From: Candidatus Aminicenantota bacterium
Lineage (GTDB): Bacteria; Acidobacteriota; Aminicenantia; UBA2199
Assembly: GCA_020355945.1 (NCBI GenBank)
Contig: CP070627.1
Location: 6,801,952-6,808,876 of the forward strand
DNA: 6,925 nt
Direction of reading: 5' to 3'
Both the position numbers and the translations under genes were made by a program. The notes beneath the pieces are model-generated. The model was not told the DNA's origin. It worked only from the letters and a program-made list of their open reading frames with translations, and did no database searches. This document shows positions 1 through 5,582 of the stretch, piece after piece (the first letter of the stretch is position 1; each line of letters begins with the position of its first letter).

Positions 1-341
1 TGCTTGCGCTCCTCCCGCTTTTTCAGCGGCACCTGGTGAATATCGGCAAAAAAATTTAAGTTCTCTTCCACACTGAGGTCCGGGTACAAAGAAAATCGCT
101 CCGGCATGTAACCGGTGATACCTGTCATTTTGCTGTAATCGCTGCCAATATTTTCCCCCTTTAAAAAAATGTCGCCGCAGTCTCTCCTCACCAACCCCAC
201 CAACATCTTAAATAAAGTCGATTTGCCAGCCCCATCAGCACCGGTAAGAATAGTAATTTGTGAAGCCGGTATTTCAAATGAAACACCCTGAACCGCCGCA
301 ATATCACCAAAAGACCTGGATACATTGATTAATTCTATCAT
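1..341 (-). CDS. ABC transporter ATP-binding protein (ABC-2/drug-export type), 3' end cut by window edge
   Basis: About 113 N-terminal residues of a cytoplasmic ABC ATPase that would power the efflux system encoded just upstream. Seen directly: the Walker A motif GADGAGKST at residues 34-42, preceded by the usual beta-strand start (MIELINVSRSFG). The Q-loop region ITGYMPERFSLYPDLSVEEN follows at about residues 75-94. The GADGAGKST form and the YMPxRFSLYPDLSV stretch resemble the YbhF/YhiH drug-exporter branch. The Q-loop glutamine position is Glu81; Glu here is known in several ABC-2 type ATPases. Signature, Walker B and H-loop lie outside the window. Two in-frame ATGs exist, at 347 and 341. 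The GGGA on the minus strand sits 7 nt before the 341 start but only 2 nt before the 347 start, so I chose 341. The gene follows the adaptor gene after a gap of about 48 nt on the same strand, consistent with one operon. The family assignment is secure; the substrate is unknown. Confidence 0.93.
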   Translation of the reverse strand, partial: MIELINVSRSFGDIAAVQGVSFEIPASQITILTGADGAGKSTLFKMLVGLVRRDCGDIFLKGENIGSDYSKMTGITGYMPERFSLYPDLSVEENLNFFADIHQVPLKKREERK

Positions 342-389
342 TTTCATTTCCCAAACCGTGCAAGGTTTTGATGAATCAAACCCCTACAC

Positions 390-1307
390 CTAACCCTCAT
401 TTTTCTTTCTCTCAAGCACTACCGTGACCGGCATGCCGATCTTTAACATACCGGAAGGGTCTTGAACTTTGATTTTAACCTGGTAAAGCAATGATTGCCG
501 TTCTTTTTCCGATATGATGTATTTGGGTGAAAATTCCGCTTTTTTCCCGAAATAAGAGACTATCCCGGTTAGCTCTTTATCAATTCCATCTAAATGAATG
601 ACCGCCTCCTGGTTCAATGTTAAACCAGCCATTTCTTTCTCTTCAATAAAAATTTCTACGTAAAGACCGGAGGTATCCAGGATATCGGCAATGGCAGTTC
701 CGGGAAAAACAGTCTCCCCTGCGGATATAAATTTCTCAATCACTACCCCATCCACCGGCGACTTGATCACATGATCCCCCAGGAGTAATTGGAAATATTC
801 CCGTTTATTTTCGATTTTTTCTTTTTGAACCTTCAATACCTCTAATGTCTTTGATAAATCAAAGCGGGAGGTCTCTGCCTCCAGTAATTTTAATTCCATG
901 GTTTCCAACTGTTCACCAGGAATGGATTTTTTCTTTTTTAATCTCCTGAAACGCTTCACCTGTTTCTGCAAGTATTGGATGTTGGAATCCAGGAATTTTA
1001 ACTTTTTAGAGATTTTTTCCCGGTTAATATCAATCTCCCTGCTGCTGATATCCAGTTCCAGCAGTTGGTTTTCAATTTTATCCGCATTCACCCGCACCAG
1101 GACCTGGTCTTTGGTTATTCTGGCACCCTCTTTAATCATCAACTGCTGCAAGGTCCCGGGAACCGCTGCTTTTAGTGTTATAATTTCACCATCAACGATT
1201 CCCGGTGCCTTGATTTCGTTAGCACCGGTTTTGGAACAATTCGAGATATTCATTAAAAAGAATAACAACAACGCGATTAAAAAAAAATTATTTCTTATTT
1301 TACTCAT
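390..1307 (-). CDS. HlyD-family periplasmic adaptor subunit of efflux system
   Basis: Membrane-fusion/adaptor protein of about 305 residues that would bridge the inner-membrane ABC transporter and the TolC-family channel. It has a hydrophobic N-terminus (FFLIALLLFFLMNIS) followed by Cys at the ISNC position. The latter is lipobox-like, but Asn before Cys is unusual, so it may be a lipoprotein or an uncleaved anchor. Next comes the first half of the lipoyl/barrel-sandwich domain (GEIITLKAAVPGTLQQL), then a long charged helical hairpin of about 110 residues. The second barrel-sandwich half (HVIKSPVDGVVIEKFISAGE) and a beta-barrel end (MLKIGMPVTVVLERK) follow. This order is that of the YbhG/YhiI type. 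ATGs at 1319, 1313 and 1307 are all in frame. GGAG lies 6 nt before 1307, so I prefer it; 1319 has only a distant GGA. A run of nine T in sense (1279-1287) lies inside the signal-peptide codons. The gene lies about 60 nt after the channel gene stop, in the same operon. Confidence 0.93.
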   Translation of the reverse strand: MSKIRNNFFLIALLLFFLMNISNCSKTGANEIKAPGIVDGEIITLKAAVPGTLQQLMIKEGARITKDQVLVRVNADKIENQLLELDISSREIDINREKISKKLKFLDSNIQYLQKQVKRFRRLKKKKSIPGEQLETMELKLLEAETSRFDLSKTLEVLKVQKEKIENKREYFQLLLGDHVIKSPVDGVVIEKFISAGETVFPGTAIADILDTSGLYVEIFIEEKEMAGLTLNQEAVIHLDGIDKELTGIVSYFGKKAEFSPKYIISEKERQSLLYQVKIKVQDPSGMLKIGMPVTVVLERKKNEG

Positions 1308-1367
1308 TTTCATCTCCATTTTCGTTACATCCTTCGCATCCCTTCATGCTTCACCGTTCCTTCACGG

Positions 1368-2753
1368 CTAATCTCCGTATCGTCCGATTAAGGTATTTAT
1401 ATTTAATTTAATTAACCGGACCTGAAGTATTAATTCATTTCGCAAGGACTCATACCGCTCCCTGCTCAGCAGTGCAGAAAGAAAATCAATGTTAGCTGCC
1501 TGCTGTTCTCTATATAATTCTTGTTTCAGCCCTGCATCTTCGGAAGCAAATTTCACCAGGCGATTAACTGTTTTCAACTGCCTTTCAACGGACCTCTTTT
1601 TTGCATACAATTGGGCCAACCTCTTTTTTACCTCGGCAGCCAACTCCTGCTTCCGGTTATTTAACTGCCGGATTGCCTGATCCACTACCTGTTTTTCACT
1701 TTTTAATTGATTCCAATCAAAAATTCTAAAATTGATGCTGACTCCACCCTGGAAATACAACGACCATTCATTCCTGAAGAAATCAATCCCGGGTTTACCA
1801 TAATGAAGCTCCGCGAACCCCTTCACCCGGGGTAAATAATTGCCGGAAACAATCTTTTTTTCCAGGAAAAGCATGCGGATTTCCTGGTCGATGGTCTTTA
1901 ACGCAGGATGGCGGGTTTTAAATAAGGATAATGATTCCCGGAACGTTTCCATAGGTTCATCGTCGGTTTTTTCAATATCTTCTACAGCGAAACCACAGAG
2001 CCTGGCAAAATTGATCTTTTCTTCCTCCAATAATTGGTTCAGCTCTTCAAACTCCATCTCAGCTTCGGATATTTTGATCTTCGTCTCCAGGAGGTCTGAT
2101 TTTTTAACCAGGTCTTCGTTATATAAATTGGTGATTTTTTTTAAGTGAAGCTTTAGGCTTCCGATCAATAGTGACAGGGACTTTTTTTTGCTCTCCAGCA
2201 GCCGGTAGGTAAAATAAGAAGCTTTAATCATTCCAGCCACTTCAATTTTTCGCAAATGGGTTTTATATTTTTCCCGGACCTGCTTTTGCGTTTCCAGCTT
2301 AACCCGATTGGAAAGGATGCCGCCGGTAAAAATTGGCTGCACCAGTGATAATTTCAGATCGTAGTTGTGCTTTGCACCCGCTGATATGGTGGAACCCGGT
2401 ATCGTCACACCAGGAACAAGAGGCCTTTCCGGGAAAACAATCTCCATCTGCTGAGATTGAAAAAAATACGACCCCTGCAAATCCACATGAAATCGTTTTT
2501 TCATCCTGGCTTTTTGGCGGTACAAACCGGTGATCTCAGAATCCAATAACCGGTTTTTGTACCGGGCGTCCGATTGAATCCCCTTCTCGACAGCTTTTTC
2601 TAAGGAAATTTTCCTTTTCGCGGTCCCGGTGGTGCCGGTGATATCTCCCACGTTATCGGCTGATATGCCGCCCAGGCCCGTCAAAAGAATCATTGAAACC
2701 GACAGGATGACTCTCAAAACCCTCTTGATGCTTACTTTCATTGTTATTATCAT
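1368..2753 (-). CDS. TolC-family outer membrane efflux protein
   Basis: Outer-membrane channel of 461 residues, a normal length for the TolC/OEP family. It would form the exit duct for the adaptor and ABC transporter encoded next. Seen: a basic start and hydrophobic signal peptide (residues 1-32, VLRVILSVSMILLTGLGG) with likely cleavage after ISA. A first OEP repeat begins at ISLEKAVEKGIQSDARYKNR, followed by a beta-strand segment with aromatic residues (QGSYFF, SLVQPIFTGG). Long alternating charged helices come next, then a second repeat beginning near LFKTRHPALKTIDQEIRMLF with its own beta segment (GFAELHYGKPG, GGVSINFRIFDW). The two-fold repeat of helix hairpins and strands is typical of the family. 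The start at 2753 is supported by GAGGG eight bases upstream; an in-frame ATG at 2741 is a weaker choice. It is the first gene of the leftward operon, with a TTGACA element and a palindromic operator candidate about 80-130 bp upstream. Confidence 0.94.
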   Translation of the reverse strand: MIITMKVSIKRVLRVILSVSMILLTGLGGISADNVGDITGTTGTAKRKISLEKAVEKGIQSDARYKNRLLDSEITGLYRQKARMKKRFHVDLQGSYFFQSQQMEIVFPERPLVPGVTIPGSTISAGAKHNYDLKLSLVQPIFTGGILSNRVKLETQKQVREKYKTHLRKIEVAGMIKASYFTYRLLESKKKSLSLLIGSLKLHLKKITNLYNEDLVKKSDLLETKIKISEAEMEFEELNQLLEEEKINFARLCGFAVEDIEKTDDEPMETFRESLSLFKTRHPALKTIDQEIRMLFLEKKIVSGNYLPRVKGFAELHYGKPGIDFFRNEWSLYFQGGVSINFRIFDWNQLKSEKQVVDQAIRQLNNRKQELAAEVKKRLAQLYAKKRSVERQLKTVNRLVKFASEDAGLKQELYREQQAANIDFLSALLSRERYESLRNELILQVRLIKLNINTLIGRYGD

Positions 2754-2833
2754 GTTAACATCCCTCGCTTTAATACATGAACAACACTTTTAATTCGTTT
2801 TTCAAAGAAGTCCTCTTTTTCTTGTTTCATATT

Positions 2834-2849
2834 AACCAACCGTTTAGTT
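2834..2849. promoter_or_regulatory. TetR-type operator candidate for the efflux operon
   Basis: Sixteen-base interrupted palindrome AACCAACCGTTTAGTT. Read against its own reverse complement it agrees at 12 of 16 positions, giving the pattern AACnAAnCGnTTnGTT. It lies immediately downstream of the expected transcription start of the leftward TolC-HlyD-ABC operon. That is where a repressor would block transcription. TetR/AcrR-family repressors commonly control such efflux operons and bind palindromes of this size. No tetR gene is in the window, so the identity of the regulator is inference. Confidence 0.45.
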
Positions 2850-2857
2850 TAACCATA

Positions 2858-2886
2858 TGCTTAATATAATTTTTTTATTTTGTCAA
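2858..2886 (-). promoter_or_regulatory. Putative sigma70-type promoter of the TolC-HlyD-ABC operon
   Basis: On the minus strand a perfect -35 box TTGACA (2886-2881) is followed after 17 bases by TAAGCA (2863-2858), a poor -10 match. The spacer is almost pure A/T, and better-looking TATATT/TATTAA hexamers occur in it at spacings too short for a normal promoter. The perfect -35 with a weak -10 and an adjacent palindrome fits a repressed, inducible promoter. The predicted start near 2851 leaves a leader of about 100 bases before the TolC-family gene. Confidence 0.45.
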
Positions 2887-3043
2887 CTCCCTAAGCCGGA
2901 TAAAATCAAAATCAAACAAAATTTTGCCTGGAAATTTCAAATTACAAATCCCGGTTGGATGTTGTAATGGTTTCAAAGTTAGATTCCATGCAATTTTGTA
3001 TTTGGTGAATTTAAAAAATATTGGGCTTTTTTGCAAAATAGGC

Positions 3044-3072
3044 TTGACAATTGCTGATATATTTGATAAAAA
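3044..3072 (+). promoter_or_regulatory. Sigma70-type promoter of the exbD-like gene
   Basis: TTGACA at 3044-3049, a 17-base spacer, then TAAAAA at 3067-3072 (four of six to TATAAT, inside the longer AT stretch GATAAAAAT). The predicted start near 3079 would give a very short leader of about 13 bases, containing the AGGAGG ribosome binding site (3081-3086) five bases before the ATG at 3092. Box quality and position relative to the gene make this a credible promoter. Confidence 0.65.
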
Positions 3073-3091
3073 TAAGAGCTAGGAGGTATTA

Positions 3092-3508
3092 ATGGGTGTT
3101 GACGTAGGAAGTAGTATAACCACGAAGTCAGAACCAAATGTCGTACCACTGTGTGACATTTTGCTTGTGTTGTTGATCATTTTCATGGTGATTACACCGG
3201 TTGCCCAAAAGGGAATTGATATCCAATTGCCAGAACAATCGGGCGCAGGAGGTCCTGAGAAGTCCGGGATCGTATTGACACTGGAAAGGGACCTGTCATT
3301 AAAGATTAACCAGGAGCCGATTACCAGGGATATGCTGGAGAGCCGCCTAAAAGACCTTTACATTCGACGAACAGACAAAACCATCTTCATCAGGGCAGAT
3401 AAAGATGTTATCTACAAAGATGTCTTAAAGATTATTGACATTGCTAAAGGTTCTGGAGTTGAAGTACTTGGCGTGGTGACTCAAACCTATGAGACGAATC
3501 CCCAATAG
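3092..3508 (+). CDS. exbD: ExbD/TolR-family biopolymer transport protein
   Basis: Inner-membrane protein of 138 residues, close to the usual 140 of ExbD/TolR. These proteins work with an ExbB/TolQ pentamer to use proton motive force and energise TonB or the Tol system. Seen: a short cytoplasmic N-terminus, the hallmark NVVPLCDILLVLLIIFMVIT at about residues 16-35 with the proton-carrying aspartate at Asp22, and one membrane helix. A periplasmic domain follows, with the typical pattern IVLTLERDLSLKINQEPI, KTIFIRADKDVIYKDVLKII and a final GVEVLGVVTQ. It starts at the ATG with AGGAGG five bases upstream. No exbB, tolQ or tonB lies on either side in this window: the left neighbour is divergent, the right one is a TPR gene. 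The sequence cannot tell whether it serves a TonB, Tol or gliding/AglS-type motor. The family call is firm; the gene symbol is a family label. Confidence 0.92.
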   Translation: MGVDVGSSITTKSEPNVVPLCDILLVLLIIFMVITPVAQKGIDIQLPEQSGAGGPEKSGIVLTLERDLSLKINQEPITRDMLESRLKDLYIRRTDKTIFIRADKDVIYKDVLKIIDIAKGSGVEVLGVVTQTYETNPQ

Positions 3509-3683
3509 CACTTAAATTACTGTTCCCATAATTTCTTTAGAAAGTGGAGAAGGGTGATTTTTGCTGTTAAAGAGGGAGTTCTGTTGTATAAAGATACAAA
3601 AAATGGGTAAGAGGGCAGCGCATAATGGTGCAGAGGCAATGAAGGTCGTCCCGGTCGCCGCAGGCAGCGTTTAACTAAAAAGA

Positions 3684-3704
3684 ATGATGTATGATGTATG
3701 ATGG
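3684..3704 (+). repeat. Three tandem 7-bp repeats before the TPR gene
   Basis: Units ATGATGT (3684-3690), ATGATGT (3691-3697) and ATGATGG (3698-3704) follow each other without a gap. The last runs into the GGAGG ribosome binding site of the TPR gene (3703-3707). Copy number changes by slippage would move sequence upstream of the binding site without altering the protein. Confidence 0.8.
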
Positions 3705-3716
3705 AGGTAGTTGCCA

Positions 3717-4250
3717 ATGGAGCTAAGCGAAGAGAAACAGCTTAAGCATCTTACCGGGGAATTCACCAAAGGGGTTGAGTTATTTAAAGCACGTGAATAT
3801 CAACAAGCCCTGGAGGTATTTGGTCGCATCGCCGAGGAATATAAAGATTCACAATATTACAGCGTATTAGAAATACAGGGCCGTTCGGAGTTGTACCGGA
3901 AGCTGTGTGAAGCACGGCTCAACCCGGTGGAAATCCAACTCCAGGACGATAAAGATTATCTATGTGACGGTATATTTCACTTGAATGCCGGAAACCTGGA
4001 TAAAGCACTGGAACGCTTTAATTACCTCCTGGAAGAGAAAAAATACAGTGACCCCTACCTGGAATATCTTCTATCCCTTGTCTATATGGGAAAAGAGGAT
4101 TATAATACCTGTTTAAAATATCTGCAAAAGGCGATTGCTGCGGATGAATTCTATAAAGTCATTGCCTACAATGAACCGGATTTTGAACCCCTGTTTGAAA
4201 ATGATCGATTTATCGCTGTTGTCGAAATGGAAACCGATAGTGAAGGATGA
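3717..4250 (+). CDS. Small TPR-repeat protein of unknown function
   Basis: Soluble, acidic protein of 178 residues with no signal peptide or membrane helix, so probably cytoplasmic. Helical TPR-like repeats are visible at about residues 15-48 (KGVELFKAREYQQALEVFGR), 82-107 (GIFHLNAGNLDKALERFNYL) and 114-141 (LVYMGKEDYNTCLKYLQKAI). The end reads NEPDFEPLFENDRFIAVVE, a form often seen closing TPR arrays (DPDFxPLRxDPRF-like). TPRs bind other proteins, but no partner can be named. The start is the ATG at 3717, nine bases after GGAGG. An in-frame TTG at 3711 is only three bases from GGAGG and is less likely. The gene lies 208 bp after the exbD-like gene and 67 bp before the GlmU-like gene, all on the same strand, possibly co-transcribed. 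A weak TATAAA at 3587-3592 could be its own -10 box. Confidence 0.85.
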   Translation: MELSEEKQLKHLTGEFTKGVELFKAREYQQALEVFGRIAEEYKDSQYYSVLEIQGRSELYRKLCEARLNPVEIQLQDDKDYLCDGIFHLNAGNLDKALERFNYLLEEKKYSDPYLEYLLSLVYMGKEDYNTCLKYLQKAIAADEFYKVIAYNEPDFEPLFENDRFIAVVEMETDSEG

Positions 4251-4284
4251 AGATAAAAAAACAGGATAAAAGAATATTTGCTCT

Positions 4285-4320
4285 CCAATACGAATTCCAA
4301 TACAAATCCGTATACGAATG
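4285..4320 (+). repeat. Three imperfect 12-bp tandem repeats ending at the GlmU-like start codon
   Basis: Units CCAATACGAATT (4285-4296), CCAATACAAATC (4297-4308) and CGTATACGAATG (4309-4320) are contiguous and share the core ATACnAAT. The ATG of the GlmU-like gene is the last three bases of the third unit. No Shine-Dalgarno sequence is present in the units, so translation initiation of the downstream gene must rely on something else or on coupling. Confidence 0.7.
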
Positions 4321-5469
4321 GTGATTAAATTATTTGAGCCGGAAGTAATCTATCGTCCAACTATTTTATTCAGGGGGCGGGATAGTTACTTCTGGAAAAG
4401 AAAGATTTTCAAGGATTTGGAGCCCTATGATGATGGCCCACACCATCACAGCCGCCCACCAGGGACACCAGGGAAAGGATTTCACTTTTTAATCATTTTT
4501 GATCCTTCCCTGTTTTTGGTCGTGGATACCGAAGGCATTGGTGAAATCATTGGCAGTCTGTCCCGGTTGGACCCAGCCCGGGAGTTTATTTTTTCTATTG
4601 AAGGAACCCCTTTTTTTGTTGTCTCTTACGGAGCCTTTCAAAAGTTAAAGCTCAATCTAAAAGAGGATCAAGAACTCATTGCTAAATTGAGAAACCACGG
4701 AAATCTCCGGATGATTCAGCTGCCGGAACGTGTGGTTTTTGATGTCCTGGATGTGAGGAAAGATTTAAAAGCCATTGAAAATGCTGTAATAAGCTGTCAA
4801 TTGGCAGCCCTTACCGCCAATGGTGTTATCATTGAAGATTTGGGTCATTTCTTTATTGAAGGTATGATTCCCATTGGGGCGGAGACCCGGATTTCTACCG
4901 GGGTGGTAATTAAAGGAGACAGCAAGATAGGCACAGGCGTTCATCTTTATCCCCACTCTTACATTGAAAATTCAATTATCGGTGATGGCTGCACGCTGCT
5001 GCCGGGATGTATTGTTAGGGATTCGTTCCTTGAAGAAAACGTTCAAATCGGTCCGTACACGCATTTGAGAAATGGCGCGGTGGTTAAAAAAGGCGCCAAA
5101 ATGGGTAACTTTGTGGAGATGAAAAAAAGTGTATTGGGAGAAGGTTCCAAATCCATGCACTTGACTTATATTGGAGATGCAGAGGTGGGAGAGAATGTAA
5201 ATATTGGCGCCGGTACCATTACCTGTAATTATGATGGGGTTCGGAAACATCGCACCATTATCGAAGACGGTGTGTTTATTGGTTCCGGGAGCCAATTGGT
5301 GGCGCCGGTGGTGGTGCGGAAAAACAGTTATGTAGGCGCGGGATCCACAATAACCGAAGAAGTCCCCGAAGACACCCTCGCCCTGGCAAGGCAGAGGCAA
5401 ACCAATATCCCCGATTGGGCTGCCAGGAAAAAAACAAAAAAAAATCCAAAACCTGACCCAAAAACATGA
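4318..5469 (+). CDS. glmU: GlmU-like glucosamine-1-phosphate N-acetyltransferase lacking the uridyltransferase domain
   Basis: Protein of 383 residues (E. coli GlmU has 456). From about residue 143 it follows GlmU closely: the linker helix (DVRKDLKAIENAV), then a left-handed beta-helix of hexapeptide repeats to about residue 345. Catalytic and substrate residues of the acetyltransferase are all present by alignment to E. coli: Arg251 (R333), Lys269 (K351), His281 (catalytic H363), Tyr284 (Y366), Asn295 (N377), Asn304-Tyr305, Lys310 (K392), Ser323 (S405) and Arg358 (R440). It should therefore acetylate glucosamine-1-phosphate with acetyl-CoA in the cytoplasm, feeding peptidoglycan and lipid A synthesis. 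The first 140 residues lack the LxxGxGTRM-PK nucleotidyltransferase signature. They are instead an unfamiliar segment with a PHHHSRPPGTPGKG loop (41-54) and an IEGTPFF stretch (94-100) that may be a wreck of the GDxPL motif. The C-terminus is Lys/Pro-rich and contains an A7-C-A9 tract at DNA level. The ATG at 4318 has no clear ribosome binding site, and the frame is open upstream to 4270 without another ATG/GTG/TTG. UDP-GlcNAc formation needs a separate uridyltransferase elsewhere. Confidence 0.88.
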   Translation: MVIKLFEPEVIYRPTILFRGRDSYFWKRKIFKDLEPYDDGPHHHSRPPGTPGKGFHFLIIFDPSLFLVVDTEGIGEIIGSLSRLDPAREFIFSIEGTPFFVVSYGAFQKLKLNLKEDQELIAKLRNHGNLRMIQLPERVVFDVLDVRKDLKAIENAVISCQLAALTANGVIIEDLGHFFIEGMIPIGAETRISTGVVIKGDSKIGTGVHLYPHSYIENSIIGDGCTLLPGCIVRDSFLEENVQIGPYTHLRNGAVVKKGAKMGNFVEMKKSVLGEGSKSMHLTYIGDAEVGENVNIGAGTITCNYDGVRKHRTIIEDGVFIGSGSQLVAPVVVRKNSYVGAGSTITEEVPEDTLALARQRQTNIPDWAARKKTKKNPKPDPKT

Positions 5470-5528
5470 AAATGTGCCAGTTGGAGACCAAAAAACAAAA
5501 AAATTTCGGATTAACATGAACTTTCATA

Positions 5529-5557
5529 TTGACATTTTGAACAATTTGGTATATCAT
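5529..5557 (+). promoter_or_regulatory. Strong sigma70-type promoter of hfq
   Basis: TTGACA (5529-5534), exactly 17 bases, then TATCAT (5552-5557), which differs from TATAAT at one position. The predicted start near 5564 leaves about 19 bases of leader with AAGGAG (5572-5577) five bases before the ATG at 5583. A small inverted repeat ATGAA-CT-TTCAT (5516-5527) abuts the -35 box on its upstream side and may be chance. This is the best-formed promoter in the window and implies that hfq-pdxA is transcribed independently of the GlmU-like gene. Confidence 0.75.
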
Positions 5558-5582
5558 ATAAATGCGTTGCTAAGGAGAAAAA

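Larger units (their letters stand above)
2754..3091. other. Divergent intergenic region between export operon and exbD-like gene
   Basis: About 338 bp of AT-rich DNA without an open frame of note. On the minus strand it holds a TTGACA box and an imperfect palindrome that could control the efflux operon. On the plus strand it holds a well-formed promoter for the ExbD-like gene. A 10-bp palindrome TTTTGCAAAA at 3029-3038 sits just before the rightward -35 box and could be a regulator site or chance. I see no rho-independent terminator, riboswitch or small RNA that I can support here. The two promoters are about 160 bp apart and do not overlap. Confidence 0.7.

Noticed and set aside
99..101. Glu instead of Gln at the Q-loop position of the ABC ATPase
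   Set aside because: Glu at this place is common in ABC-2 type ATPases (GYLPE-type sequences), so it does not suggest an inactive or novel transporter.
898..1371. Plus-strand frame of 157 codons opposite the adaptor gene
   Set aside because: It lies antisense to a clear HlyD-family gene and its Phe/Ser/Ile-rich translation is typical of a shadow frame.
2941..3043. Possible small RNA or riboswitch upstream of the exbD promoter
   Set aside because: The stretch is AT-rich with only short palindromes such as TTTTGCAAAA; it lies upstream of the predicted promoter and shows no conserved aptamer features.
3517..3717. 66-codon minus-strand frame in the gap between exbD-like and TPR genes
   Set aside because: No recognisable domain, no promoter or ribosome binding site, low-complexity composition at its start caused by the 7-bp repeats; not supported as a gene.
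5470..5528. Rho-independent terminator after the GlmU-like gene
   Set aside because: Only trivial stems (CCA-GT-TGG, TGG-AGA-CCA) precede the A-rich stretch and there is no T tract in the plus strand; not a credible terminator.
4972..5557. Two long minus-strand frames across the GlmU-like gene and its 3' gap
   Set aside because: They run antisense to a gene with unmistakable GlmU motifs, show no family motif and have no ribosome binding site; they are shadows.
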